The notes under the pieces are model-generated. The model had not been told where the DNA came from, ran no database searches, and saw only the letters and a program-made list of their open reading frames with translations. From Neisseria uirgultaei (lineage in GTDB: Bacteria; Pseudomonadota; Gammaproteobacteria; Burkholderiales; Neisseriaceae), in the NCBI RefSeq assembly GCF_962719845.1, contig NZ_CAUIYF010000009.1, forward strand, positions 13,441 to 77,440: a stretch of DNA of 64,000 bases. The letters run 5' to 3'. This document shows, in pieces, positions 50,887 through 60,159 of this stretch. Positions within the stretch are counted from its first letter, which is position 1; the number at the start of each line of letters is the position of its first letter. Both the position numbers and the translations under genes were made by a program.

Positions 50887-51849
50887 ATGCAGTATGCCAA
50901 AATTTCCGGCACGGGCAGCTATCTTCCCGTCAACCGCGTCAGCAATGACGACCTTGCCCAAAAGGTAGATACCTCGGACGAGTGGATTACCGCGCGCACG
51001 GGCATCAAATTCCGCCATATTGCAGCCGAAAACGAAAAAACCAGCGACCTTGCCGCCGAAGCGGCGCGCCGCGCACTGGATACCGCAGGTTTGAACGGCA
51101 GTGAAATCGACCTGATTATCGTGGCAACGGCAACGCCGGATATGCAGTTTCCTTCTACCGCCACCATCGTGCAGCAAAAATTGGGGATAGACAACGGCTG
51201 CCCCGCCTTCGACGTACAGGCGGTGTGCGCCGGCTTTATGTACGCGCTGACTACGGCAAACGCCTACATCAAAAGCGGTATGGCGAAAAACGCGCTGGTC
51301 ATCGGTGCGGAAACCTTCAGCCGCATCGTCGATTGGAACGACCGTACAACCTGCGTGCTGTTCGGCGACGGCGCGGGCGCGGTGGTTTTGAGCGCGTCCG
51401 ACGAACCGGGCATCATCCACGCCAAACTCAAAGCCGACGGCAATTATCTGAACCTGCTCAACGCCCCCGGGAAAATTGCCGACGGACAAATCTGCGGCTC
51501 TCCTTATATCACTATGGACGGTCCCGGCGTGTTCAAGTTTGCCGTCAAAATGCTGGCAAAAATCGCCGACGAAGTCATCAGCGAAGCCGGTTATACAGCC
51601 GAACAAATCGACTGGATTGTTCCCCATCAGGCAAACCGCCGCATCATCGAATCTACCGCGAAACATTTGGGGCTGAGTATGGACAAAGTCATCCTGACCG
51701 TCCAAGACCACGGCAACACGTCCGCCGCCTCGATTCCGCTGGCTCTGGACGCGGGCATCCGCAGCGGACAAATCAAACGCGGTCAAAACCTGCTGCTCGA
51801 AGGCATAGGCGGCGGTTTCGCGTGGGGCGCGGTATTGATGGAATATTAA
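50887..51849 (+). CDS. fabH: 3-oxoacyl-ACP synthase III FabH
   Basis: 320-residue condensing enzyme that starts fatty acid synthesis from acetyl-CoA and malonyl-ACP. Catalytic Cys in VQAVCAGFMYAL, His in IVPHQANRRI and Asn in DHGNTSAASIPLAL. Complete and colinear with E. coli FabH. Confidence 0.97.
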   Translation: MQYAKISGTGSYLPVNRVSNDDLAQKVDTSDEWITARTGIKFRHIAAENEKTSDLAAEAARRALDTAGLNGSEIDLIIVATATPDMQFPSTATIVQQKLGIDNGCPAFDVQAVCAGFMYALTTANAYIKSGMAKNALVIGAETFSRIVDWNDRTTCVLFGDGAGAVVLSASDEPGIIHAKLKADGNYLNLLNAPGKIADGQICGSPYITMDGPGVFKFAVKMLAKIADEVISEAGYTAEQIDWIVPHQANRRIIESTAKHLGLSMDKVILTVQDHGNTSAASIPLALDAGIRSGQIKRGQNLLLEGIGGGFAWGAVLMEY

Positions 51850-51852
51850 CCT

Positions 51853-51886
51853 GATGCCGTCTGAAGCAAGTTTTCAGACGGCATTT
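51853..51886. terminator. DUS hairpin after fabH
   Basis: ATGCCGTCTGAAGCAAGTTTTCAGACGGCAT-type pair (10-bp stem), 4 bases after the stop; no T run, so it may be leaky toward the next genes. Confidence 0.6.
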
Positions 51887-51894
51887 CCCATATC

Positions 51895-52266
51895 ATGAAG
51901 CGGCAGGCTTTCTTCAAACTGACGGCGTGTGCGGCATTTCTGTCTGCCGTTTCGCTGCTCCTCCCTGTATTGGGCGCGTGTTACGCAATATTATCCCTCT
52001 ACACGTTTGCACTTTACGGCATCGACAAACGACGTGCCGTGCGGGGAAAACGCCGCATTCCCGAACACCGCCTGCTCCTGCCTGCATTGCTCGGCGGCTG
52101 GGCGGGCGCATACTTGGGCAGCAGGATGTTCAGGCATAAAACGGCGAAAAAGCGTTTTGTTGTGCTGTTCCGTCTGACTGTTTCGGGCAATGTCCTGGCA
52201 ACCTGCATCCTGATTGATTATTTCGTTCCGCCCGAACTTTTTGTAAAACTCGGGCAACATCTCTGA
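51895..52266 (+). CDS. DUF1294 small membrane protein
   Basis: 123 residues with three to four hydrophobic segments and the DUF1294 signature YGIDKRRAVRGKRRIPEHRLLLPALLGGWAGAYLGSRMFRHKTAKKRF. Function unknown. It sits between fabH and fabD without a terminator after it, so it may be cotranscribed with fabD. Confidence 0.85.
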   Translation: MKRQAFFKLTACAAFLSAVSLLLPVLGACYAILSLYTFALYGIDKRRAVRGKRRIPEHRLLLPALLGGWAGAYLGSRMFRHKTAKKRFVVLFRLTVSGNVLATCILIDYFVPPELFVKLGQHL

Positions 52267-52291
52267 CAATCCAACCAAACAAAGGAATACC

Positions 52292-53218
52292 ATGTCTTTC
52301 GCATTCTTCTTCCCCGGACAAGGTTCTCAAAGCCTCGGCATGATGAACGGCTTTACAGGGCATGCCGTCGTCAAAAACACATTTGACGAAGCATCCGCCA
52401 TATTGGGTCAAGACTTGTGGGCGATGATAAACGGTAGCGATGCCGAAATCATCGGACAAACCGTCAATACCCAACCCATCATGCTCGCCGCCGGCGTTGC
52501 CGTTTACCGCGCCTATTTGGAAGCGGGCGGCAAAACGCCTGCTGCCGTTGCCGGACACAGCCTCGGCGAATATACCGCGCTTGTCGCCGCCGGCGCATTG
52601 GATTTTGCAGACGCCATCAAACTCGTGCGCCTACGCGCCGAACTGATGCAATCCGCCGTACCGCAAGGCGTAGGCGCAATGGCGGCAATTTTGGGTTTGG
52701 AAGATGAACAGGTAAGGCAGATTTGCGCCGAATCCGCACAGGATGAAGTGGTCGAAGCCGTCAACTTCAACTCGCCCGGACAAGTCGTGATTGCAGGCAA
52801 TGCCGCTGCCGTCGAGCGCGCCATGACCGTTGCCAAAGAAGCCGGTGCCAAACGCGCCCTGCCGCTGCCTGTATCCGTACCTTCCCATTGCAGCCTGATG
52901 AAACCCGCCGCCGACAAACTCGCTGAGGCCCTGAAATCGGTTGTAATCAAGCAGCCGCAAATCCGCGTCATCCACAATGCCGACGTTGCCGCCTACGATG
53001 ATGCCGACAAAATCAAAGACGCGCTCGTCCGCCAGCTTTACAGCCCCGTACGCTGGACGGAAACCGTCAACGCCCTTGTTTCAGACGGCATCACCGAATC
53101 CGCCGAATGCGGCCCGGGCAAAGTGTTGGCGGGCTTGGCAAAACGCATCAACAAGGCCGCCGCGTGCAGCGCACTGACCGATGCCGGACAGATTGCCGCC
53201 TTTATCGAAGCGCACTGA
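52292..53218 (+). CDS. fabD: Malonyl-CoA:ACP transacylase FabD
   Basis: 308 residues. FFPGQGSQSLGM near the start, nucleophile Ser in VAGHSLGEYTALVAAG, active-site Arg in LVRLRAELMQ, and His in PVSVPSHCSLM. RBS AAGGAAT. Provides malonyl-ACP for FabH and elongation. Confidence 0.97.
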   Translation: MSFAFFFPGQGSQSLGMMNGFTGHAVVKNTFDEASAILGQDLWAMINGSDAEIIGQTVNTQPIMLAAGVAVYRAYLEAGGKTPAAVAGHSLGEYTALVAAGALDFADAIKLVRLRAELMQSAVPQGVGAMAAILGLEDEQVRQICAESAQDEVVEAVNFNSPGQVVIAGNAAAVERAMTVAKEAGAKRALPLPVSVPSHCSLMKPAADKLAEALKSVVIKQPQIRVIHNADVAAYDDADKIKDALVRQLYSPVRWTETVNALVSDGITESAECGPGKVLAGLAKRINKAAACSALTDAGQIAAFIEAH

Positions 53219-53230
53219 CTTCGTTCCGCA

Positions 53231-53262
53231 AAAAGCAGCCTGCATGCCTCAGGCTGCTTTTC
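53231..53262 (+). terminator. Rho-independent terminator of fabD (non-DUS stem)
   Basis: AAAAGCAGCCTG-ATGC-CTCAGGCTGCTTTT. One arm reads AAGCAGCCTGCA, which coincides with a Kingella-type DUS dialect as I remember it, but it may simply be a terminator. Confidence 0.78.
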
Positions 53263-53356
53263 ACGTCCGAACGGCAAACAGCCGCATATTTGCGCTATAA
53301 TCCATCCCTACCAAACCACCGACAGCGGCTGCCGTTGCAGTTTCCGCCCCACCGAC

Positions 53357-55222
53357 ATGATAGAAAAACTGACTTTCGGACTGTTTAAAAAAGAAGACGC
53401 GCGCAGCTTTATGCGCCTGATGGCATACGTCCGCCCCTACAAAATCCGCATCGTTGCCGCACTGATTGCCATTTTCGGCGTTGCCGCCACCGAAAGCTAC
53501 CTTGCCGCCTTCATCGCCCCCCTGATCAACCACGGCTTTTCCGCGCCCGCCGCGCCGCCCGAGCTGTCTGCCGCCGCCGGCATCATTTCCACCCTGCAAA
53601 ACTGGCGCGAACAGTTTACCTATATGGTTTGGGGGACGGAAAACAAAATCTGGACCGTCCCGCTCTTCCTCATCATCCTCGTCGTCATCCGTGGCATCTG
53701 CCGCTTTACCAGCACCTATCTGATGACTTGGGTCTCCGTGATGACCATCAGCAAAATCCGCAAAGATATGTTTGCCAAAATGCTGACCCTTTCCTCCCGC
53801 TACCATCAGGAAACGCCGTCCGGCACCGTACTGATGAATATGCTCAACCTGACCGAACAGTCGGTCAGCAACGCCAGCGACATCTTCACCGTCCTCACGC
53901 GCGACACGATGATCGTTACCGGCCTGACCATCGTCCTGCTTTACCTCAACTGGCAGCTCAGCATTATCGTCGTCCTGATGTTCCCCCTGCTCTCCCTGCT
54001 CTCGCGCTACTACCGCGACCGTCTGAAGCACGTCATTTCCGACTCGCAAAAAAGCATAGGCACGATGAACAACGTGATTGCCGAAACCCATCAGGGACAC
54101 CGCGTCGTCAAGCTGTTCAACGGGCAGGCGCAGGCGGCAAACCGGTTTGACGCGGTCAACCGCACCATCGTCCGCCTCAGCAAAAAAATCACGCAGGCAA
54201 CGGCGGCACATTCCCCGTTCAGCGAACTGATTGCCTCGATTGCCCTCGCCGTTGTCATCTTCATCGCCCTGTGGCAAAGCCAAAACGGCTACACCACCAT
54301 CGGCGAATTTATGGCATTCATCGTCGCGATGCTGCAAATGTACGCCCCCATCAAAAGCCTTGCCAACGTCAGCATCCCTATGCAGACGATGTTCCTCGCC
54401 GCCGACGGCGTATGTGCATTTCTCGACACCCCGCCCGAACAGGACAAAGGCACGCTCGCGCCGCAACGCGTCGAAGGGCGCATCAGCTTCCGCAACGTCG
54501 ATGTCGAATACCGTTCAGACGGCATCAAAGCCCTCGACAACTTCAACCTCGACATCAGACAAGGCGAACGCGTCGCCCTGGTCGGACGTTCCGGCAGCGG
54601 CAAATCCACCGTCGTCAACCTGCTGCCCCGCTTTGTCGAACCGTCTGCCGGCAACATCTGCATAGACGGTATCGACATCGCCGACATCAAACTCGACTGC
54701 CTGCGCGCCCAATTCGCCCTCGTCTCCCAAGACGTATTCCTGTTTGACGACACCCTTTTTGAAAACGTCCGATACAGCCGTCCCGATGCAGGCGAAGCCG
54801 AAGTCCTGTCCGCCCTCCAAGCCGCCAACCTGCAAAGCCTGATCGACGCATCCCCGCTCGGACTGCACCAGCCCATCGGATCGAACGGCAGCAACTTATC
54901 CGGCGGTCAAAGGCAACGCGTCGCCATTGCCCGCGCCATTTTGAAAGACGCGCCGATATTATTATTGGACGAAGCCACCAGCGCATTGGACAACGAATCC
55001 GAACGCCTCGTCCAACAGGCACTCGAACGCCTGATGGAAAACCGCACCGGCATCATCGTCGCCCACCGCCTGACCACCATCGAAGGGGCCGACCGCATCA
55101 TCGTGATGGATGACGGCAAAATCATCGAACAAGGCTCACACGAACAACTGATGTCCCAAAACGGCTACTACACGATGTTACGCAATATCTCAAACAAAGA
55201 TGCCGCCGTCCGGACGGCATAA
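53357..55222 (+). CDS. msbA: Lipid A flippase MsbA (ABC exporter)
   Basis: 621-residue half-transporter: six membrane helices (about 1-345) then an ATPase with Walker A GRSGSGKST, Q-loop VSQDVFLFDDTL, signature LSGGQRQRVA, Walker B ILLLDEATSALD and H-loop AHRLTTI. Flips lipid A-core across the inner membrane, linking it to the LOS glycosyltransferases at the right end. Confidence 0.93.
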   Translation: MIEKLTFGLFKKEDARSFMRLMAYVRPYKIRIVAALIAIFGVAATESYLAAFIAPLINHGFSAPAAPPELSAAAGIISTLQNWREQFTYMVWGTENKIWTVPLFLIILVVIRGICRFTSTYLMTWVSVMTISKIRKDMFAKMLTLSSRYHQETPSGTVLMNMLNLTEQSVSNASDIFTVLTRDTMIVTGLTIVLLYLNWQLSIIVVLMFPLLSLLSRYYRDRLKHVISDSQKSIGTMNNVIAETHQGHRVVKLFNGQAQAANRFDAVNRTIVRLSKKITQATAAHSPFSELIASIALAVVIFIALWQSQNGYTTIGEFMAFIVAMLQMYAPIKSLANVSIPMQTMFLAADGVCAFLDTPPEQDKGTLAPQRVEGRISFRNVDVEYRSDGIKALDNFNLDIRQGERVALVGRSGSGKSTVVNLLPRFVEPSAGNICIDGIDIADIKLDCLRAQFALVSQDVFLFDDTLFENVRYSRPDAGEAEVLSALQAANLQSLIDASPLGLHQPIGSNGSNLSGGQRQRVAIARAILKDAPILLLDEATSALDNESERLVQQALERLMENRTGIIVAHRLTTIEGADRIIVMDDGKIIEQGSHEQLMSQNGYYTMLRNISNKDAAVRTA

Positions 55223-55227
55223 ACAAA

Positions 55228-55273
55228 ATGCCGTCTGAAATGGTACAATCGCCCCAACCCCTTCAGACGGCAT
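55228..55273. other. DUS pair enclosing a -10 element before guaA
   Basis: ATGCCGTCTGAA (55229-) and TTCAGACGGCAT flank a loop that contains TACAAT. The hairpin may end msbA transcripts while its loop carries part of the guaA promoter; the promoter role is inferred. Confidence 0.5.
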
Positions 55274-55320
55274 CATATCCGCCGACCCATCCGATTATCT
55301 TCAATCACCGTAAAACCATC

Positions 55321-56886
55321 ATGACCCAAGACAAAATCCTCATCCTCGACTTCGGTTCGCAAGTTACCCAGCTCATCGCCCGCCGCGTGCGCGAAGCCCA
55401 CGTTTACTGCGAGCTGCATTCCTTCGATATGCCTTTGGACGAAATCAAAGCCTTCAACCCCAAAGGCATCATCCTTTCCGGCGGCCCCAATTCCGTTTAC
55501 GAATCCGATTATCAAGCCGATACCGGTATTTTTGATTTGGGCATTCCGGTTTTGGGCATCTGCTACGGAATGCAGTTTATGGCGCACCACTTGGGCGGCG
55601 AAGTACAGCCCGGCAACCAGCGCGAATTCGGTTACGCGCAAGTCAAAACCATCGACAGCGGACTGACGCGCGATATTTGCGACGACGCGCCCAATACATT
55701 GGACGTATGGATGAGCCACGGCGACAAAGTGTCCAAACTACCCGACGGTTTCGCCGTCATCGGCGACACCCCGTCCTGCCCGATTGCCATGATGGAAAAC
55801 GCTGAGAAACAATTCTACGGCATCCAGTTCCACCCCGAAGTTACCCACACCAAACAAGGTCGCGCCCTGTTGAACCGCTTTGTCTTGGACATCTGCGGCG
55901 CGCAACCGGGCTGGACGATGCCGAACTACATCGAAGAAGCCGTTGCCAAAATCCGCGAACAGGTCGGCAGCGACGAAGTGATTTTAGGTCTGTCCGGCGG
56001 CGTGGACTCTTCCGTAGCTGCCGCGCTGATTCACCGCGCCATCGGCGACCAATTGACTTGTGTGTTCGTCGATCACGGCCTCTTGCGCCTGAACGAAGGC
56101 AAAATGGTGATGGATATGTTCGCACGCAACTTGGGTGTGAAAGTGATTCACGTCGATGCCGAAGGGCAGTTTATGGCGAAACTCGCCGGCGTTACCGACC
56201 CCGAGAAAAAACGCAAAATCATCGGTGCGGAATTTATCGAAGTATTTGATGCCGAAGAGAAAAAACTCACCAACGCCAAATGGTTGGCGCAAGGCACGAT
56301 TTACCCCGACGTAATCGAATCCGCAGGCGCGAAAACCAAAAAAGCCCACGCCATCAAATCGCACCACAACGTCGGCGGCCTGCCTGAAAACATGAAGCTC
56401 AAGCTGCTTGAACCGTTGCGCGACCTGTTCAAAGACGAAGTGCGCGAACTCGGCGTTGCTTTGGGCCTGCCGCGCGAAATGGTGTACCGCCATCCGTTCC
56501 CGGGCCCCGGCTTGGGCGTGCGCATCTTGGGCGAAGTGAAAAAAGAATACGCCAACTTGCTGCGTCAGGCGGACGACATTTTCATCCAAGAATTACGCAA
56601 CACCACCGATGAAAACGGCACGTCTTGGTACGACCTGACCAGCCAAGCCTTCGCCGTCTTCCTGCCCGTCAAATCCGTCGGCGTAATGGGCGACGGACGC
56701 ACATACGACTACGTTGTTGCCTTGCGTGCCGTCATCACCAGCGACTTTATGACCGCGCATTGGGCGGAACTGCCGTATTCCTTGTTGGGCAAAGTGTCCA
56801 ACCGCATCATCAACGAAGTCAAAGGCATCAACCGCGTGGTTTACGATGTGAGCGGCAAACCGCCTGCCACCATCGAGTGGGAATAA
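55321..56886 (+). CDS. guaA: GMP synthase (glutamine-hydrolysing)
   Basis: 521 residues: glutamine amidotransferase domain with GICYGMQF (Cys) and GIQFHPEV (His), ATP pyrophosphatase P-loop LSGGVDSSVAA and C-terminal dimerisation domain. ATG 55321 starts the conserved MTQDKILILDFGSQ; the frame upstream to 55228 only reads DUS. Confidence 0.97.
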   Translation: MTQDKILILDFGSQVTQLIARRVREAHVYCELHSFDMPLDEIKAFNPKGIILSGGPNSVYESDYQADTGIFDLGIPVLGICYGMQFMAHHLGGEVQPGNQREFGYAQVKTIDSGLTRDICDDAPNTLDVWMSHGDKVSKLPDGFAVIGDTPSCPIAMMENAEKQFYGIQFHPEVTHTKQGRALLNRFVLDICGAQPGWTMPNYIEEAVAKIREQVGSDEVILGLSGGVDSSVAAALIHRAIGDQLTCVFVDHGLLRLNEGKMVMDMFARNLGVKVIHVDAEGQFMAKLAGVTDPEKKRKIIGAEFIEVFDAEEKKLTNAKWLAQGTIYPDVIESAGAKTKKAHAIKSHHNVGGLPENMKLKLLEPLRDLFKDEVRELGVALGLPREMVYRHPFPGPGLGVRILGEVKKEYANLLRQADDIFIQELRNTTDENGTSWYDLTSQAFAVFLPVKSVGVMGDGRTYDYVVALRAVITSDFMTAHWAELPYSLLGKVSNRIINEVKGINRVVYDVSGKPPATIEWE

Positions 56887-56947
56887 ACAGCAAACAGGGC
56901 TGCACCGTCCGGTGCAGTCCTTCGATTATCGGAAAAAAGGAAAAAAT

Positions 56948-57694
56948 ATGAGCACACAAGATTTAAGCGGCAAAATCGCTTTGGTAACCGGCGCATCGCG
57001 CGGCATCGGTGCAGCGATTGCCGACACACTGGCGGCAGCCGGTGCCAAAGTCATCGGCACGGCGACCAGTGAGAGCGGTGCGGCAGCCATCAGCGAGCGG
57101 TTGGCGCAATGGGGCGGCGAAGGCCGTGCATTGGATTCCGCCGAACCTGAAACCATCGAAAGCCTGATTGCCGACATCGAAAAAACGTTCGGCAAACTCG
57201 ACATTCTGGTCAACAATGCCGGCATCACCCGCGACAACCTCCTGATGCGCATGAAAGAAGAAGAGTGGGACGACATCATGCAGGTCAACCTCAAATCCGT
57301 CTTCCGCGCCTCCAAAGCCGTCTTGCGCGGTATGATGAAACAACGTTCCGGCCGCATCATCAACATCACCTCTGTTGTCGGCGTAATGGGCAATGCCGGG
57401 CAAACCAACTATGCCGCCGCAAAAGCGGGCTTGATCGGTTTTGCCAAATCTATGGCGCGCGAAGTCGGCAGCCGGGGCATTACCGTCAACTGCGTCGCCC
57501 CGGGCTTCATCGATACCGACATGACCCGCGCCCTGCCGGAAGAAACCCGCCAAACCTTTACCGCCCAAACCGCCTTGGGCAGATTCGGCGACGCGCAAGA
57601 CATCGCCGATGCGGTTCTGTTCCTCGCTTCCGATCAGGCAAAATACATCACCGGCCAAACACTGCACGTCAACGGCGGCATGTTGATGCCCTGA
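56948..57694 (+). CDS. fabG: 3-oxoacyl-ACP reductase FabG
   Basis: 248-residue SDR enzyme: TGASRGIG cofactor motif, NNAG, catalytic Ser in ITSVVG and YAAAKAG. RBS AAGGAAAAAA. Reductive step of fatty acid elongation, but it is separated from fabH-fabD by msbA and guaA. Confidence 0.95.
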   Translation: MSTQDLSGKIALVTGASRGIGAAIADTLAAAGAKVIGTATSESGAAAISERLAQWGGEGRALDSAEPETIESLIADIEKTFGKLDILVNNAGITRDNLLMRMKEEEWDDIMQVNLKSVFRASKAVLRGMMKQRSGRIINITSVVGVMGNAGQTNYAAAKAGLIGFAKSMAREVGSRGITVNCVAPGFIDTDMTRALPEETRQTFTAQTALGRFGDAQDIADAVLFLASDQAKYITGQTLHVNGGMLMP

Positions 57695-57711
57695 CGGACA
57701 GACTTTTTAAC

Positions 57712-57743
57712 CATGCCGTCTGAAACCTTTTCAGACGGCATTT
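57712..57743. terminator. DUS hairpin terminator of fabG
   Basis: CATGCCGTCTGAAA and TTTCAGACGGCATT with a 4-base loop, 17 bases past the stop. Confidence 0.8.
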
Positions 57744-57758
57744 GCATTCCCAAACAAA

Positions 57759-58244
57759 ATGAACACACACCACACCCCGCCCTGCCCATGCGGTTCAGGC
57801 ACAAGCTATGCCGGCTGCTGCCGTCCATTGCACCTTCGCCAAATCCTGCCGCCCACCGCCGAAGCCCTCATGCGTTCGCGGTACAGCGCGTATGTGCTGC
57901 ACCTTATCGACTACATCATCGCCACCACCGTTCCGGCGCAACAAACATTCCTCGATGCCGCCGAACTGATGCAGTGGAGCAGAGAAACCGAATGGCTGGG
58001 CTTGAATGTCATCGCACACCGCAACTTCGGCAAACAACACGCCCAAGTCGAATTTGAAGCCTACTTCCAAGACGGCGGAAACCGAGCGGCGCATCACGAG
58101 CTGTCGGCATTCGTGAAAATAGCGGAGCAATGGTATTTCATCGATCCGACTGTTCCGCTGCCTACCATGAAACAGCCCTGCATTTGCGGTTCTGAAAAGA
58201 AATTCAAAGCCTGCTGCGGCAAATATCTGCAACCTGTCGCATAA
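57759..58244 (+). CDS. YchJ/UPF0225 family protein with two SEC-C motifs
   Basis: 161 residues. CPCGSGTSYAGCC near 9-21 and CICGSEKKFKACCGKYL at the C-terminus are SEC-C zinc motifs; between them lies the NTF2-like YchJ domain (ALMRSRYSAYVLHLIDYI...WLGLNVI). Function unknown. Flanked by DUS terminators, so it is monocistronic. Confidence 0.9.
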   Translation: MNTHHTPPCPCGSGTSYAGCCRPLHLRQILPPTAEALMRSRYSAYVLHLIDYIIATTVPAQQTFLDAAELMQWSRETEWLGLNVIAHRNFGKQHAQVEFEAYFQDGGNRAAHHELSAFVKIAEQWYFIDPTVPLPTMKQPCICGSEKKFKACCGKYLQPVA

Positions 58245-58275
58245 AAATGCCGTCTGAACGTTCAGACGGCATTTT
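58245..58275. terminator. DUS hairpin terminator
   Basis: AAAAATGCCGTCTGAACGTTCAGACGGCATTTT-type near-perfect palindrome with almost no loop, between convergent genes. Confidence 0.85.
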
Positions 58276-58461
58276 CAACGCGCAAAAAAAACCATTCATA
58301 CCAAGGGTAAGTATGAATGGTCAATACATTGCGGGAAAACGTCTTACTTGCTGCACTGCCGAAAAGGGAGAAACGGCAGCGGTAATCAGCGGAAAGGATT
58401 GTACCCGAATTAATGTTAAGGAACGTTAATCGTGAAAATATATTAACAAACCTGTTGAAAC

Positions 58462-59256
58462 CTATTGGTTTTCCCGTATCCACCCGACCCAGCGTTCAAA
58501 CAGCTTCGGTTCGAGCGCGGCGACGACCGAGCGTTTGAACACGTGTTCACCACTCCAAAACCCGTCGCCTTCCAAAGTCGTCAGCCTGCCGCCCGCCTCC
58601 TCGAAAATCAACGCACCCGCAGCATAGTCCCACAGCTTCTGCCCGCCGTGAACATAAACATCGTAACGTCCGCAAGCCAAATAGCACCAATCCAACGTAC
58701 TGCTGCCCATACTCCGTATCGTTCCAAAAGGCGCGAGCGTACTCATGCGGCTGGACAGTTTGCCCGAACGCAGATATTTGATTTCCACGCCCGCGATTGC
58801 CTCATTAAGTTTTTTATCCACGAGGCGCAGGGGCAGGCGCGTCCCGTTTAAAAACGCCCCCTGCCCGCGTTCGGCATAAAAACATTCGCCGCTGACCGGA
58901 TTGTAGATTACGCCCAATTCGGCGCGCCCGTTGCGGACAAACGCCACCGATACCGCAAAATGCGGCAGCCCGTTGACAAAATTGTTTGTCCCGTCTATCG
59001 GATCGACAATCCACAGCCCCTTTTCCCCCGAATATTGTTCCCACAAAACCGACTGTTCCTGCCGCGACATTTCCTCGCCCAACATCGGGCAATCGATCAG
59101 AAGCGGCAACGCAGCGGCAAAAGCCGTCTGCGCGGCAATGTCCGCCTCGCTCAACATCGAACCGTCTTCCTTGCGGCAAGACGGCGTATTCAAAAAACGC
59201 GGCATAATTTCGGTTTGCGCGATATGGCGCACGACTTTCTGCAAACGGTGTAACAC
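58462..59256 (-). CDS. suhB: Inositol monophosphatase family protein SuhB
   Basis: 264 residues. Metal-binding DPIDGTNNFVNGLPHFAVSVAFV and a C-terminal LDWCYLACGRYDVYVHGGQKLWDYAAGALIFEEAGG, the two family signatures. SuhB also works in rRNA antitermination in E. coli. Divergent from rsmE. Confidence 0.92.
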   Translation of the reverse strand: MLHRLQKVVRHIAQTEIMPRFLNTPSCRKEDGSMLSEADIAAQTAFAAALPLLIDCPMLGEEMSRQEQSVLWEQYSGEKGLWIVDPIDGTNNFVNGLPHFAVSVAFVRNGRAELGVIYNPVSGECFYAERGQGAFLNGTRLPLRLVDKKLNEAIAGVEIKYLRSGKLSSRMSTLAPFGTIRSMGSSTLDWCYLACGRYDVYVHGGQKLWDYAAGALIFEEAGGRLTTLEGDGFWSGEHVFKRSVVAALEPKLFERWVGWIRENQ

Positions 59257-59359
59257 TTCCTACTGTCCTCATATTTTGAACTTGCGGCGCGCGAACGTAT
59301 AATGTCCGTTTCCATCACGCCGCTGCGACGGATTATAACCGTCCGAACCGCCAAAAACT

Positions 59360-60085
59360 ATGCCCCAATTCTACCTGCCCGAAAACCTTTCCGTCGGACA
59401 AACTGTCGCCCTGCCCGACAACATCGTCCGCCACCTCAACGTCCTGCGCGTCCGCCCCAACGAAAACATCACCCTCTTCGACGGCAAAGGCAAGGCACAT
59501 ACCGCACGGCTAACCGTTTTGGAAAAACGCCGCGCCGAAGCCGAAATCCTGCACGAAGACACGACCGACAACGAGTCCCCACTCAACATCACACTCATCC
59601 AATCCATCTCCTCCGGCGATCGCATGGACTTTACCCTGCAAAAGAGCGTCGAACTCGGCGTAACCGCCATACAGCCCGTCATCAGCGAACGCTGCATCGT
59701 CCGCCTCGACGGGGAACGCGCCGCCAAACGCCTCGCACGCTGGCAGGAAATCGTCATCTCCGCGTGCGAACAAAGCGGCAGGAACACCGTTCCCCCCGTA
59801 CTGCCCATCATCGGCTACCGTGAAGCACTCGACAAAATACCGTCTGAAAGCACCAAGCTGATTATGAGCATCAACCGCGCCCGCAAACTCGGCGACATCC
59901 GCCACCCGTCCGGCGCAATCGTCTTTATGGTCGGACCCGAAGGCGGCTGGACAGAACAGGAAGAACAACAGGCATTTGATGCCGGCTTCCAAGCCGTAAC
60001 ATTGGGCAAACGCATCCTGCGCACCGAAACCGCCCCACTCGCCGCCATCGCCGCGATGCAGACGCTTTGGGGCGATTTCACATAA
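59360..60085 (+). CDS. rsmE: 16S rRNA (uracil1498-N3)-methyltransferase RsmE
   Basis: 241-residue SPOUT methyltransferase with an N-terminal PUA-like domain. The trefoil knot motifs VFMVGPEGGWTEQEEQQAF and TLGKRILRTETAPLAAIAAM are present. Monocistronic with a DUS terminator. Confidence 0.93.
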   Translation: MPQFYLPENLSVGQTVALPDNIVRHLNVLRVRPNENITLFDGKGKAHTARLTVLEKRRAEAEILHEDTTDNESPLNITLIQSISSGDRMDFTLQKSVELGVTAIQPVISERCIVRLDGERAAKRLARWQEIVISACEQSGRNTVPPVLPIIGYREALDKIPSESTKLIMSINRARKLGDIRHPSGAIVFMVGPEGGWTEQEEQQAFDAGFQAVTLGKRILRTETAPLAAIAAMQTLWGDFT

Positions 60086-60089
60086 ACAG

Positions 60090-60123
60090 AAATGCCGTCT
60101 GAAACCCGTTCAGACGGCATTTT
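60090..60123. terminator. DUS hairpin terminator of rsmE
   Basis: AATGCCGTCTGAAAC and GTTCAGACGGCATTTT, loop 3 bases. Confidence 0.85.
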
Positions 60124-60159
60124 GCAGCCGATTAAGATATAGTAGGTTCAAATAAGATT

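Noticed and set aside
53231..53262. Kingella-type DUS as evidence of transfer at fabD
   Set aside because: Only one arm matches the dialect and the hairpin works as a normal terminator, so coincidence is likely.
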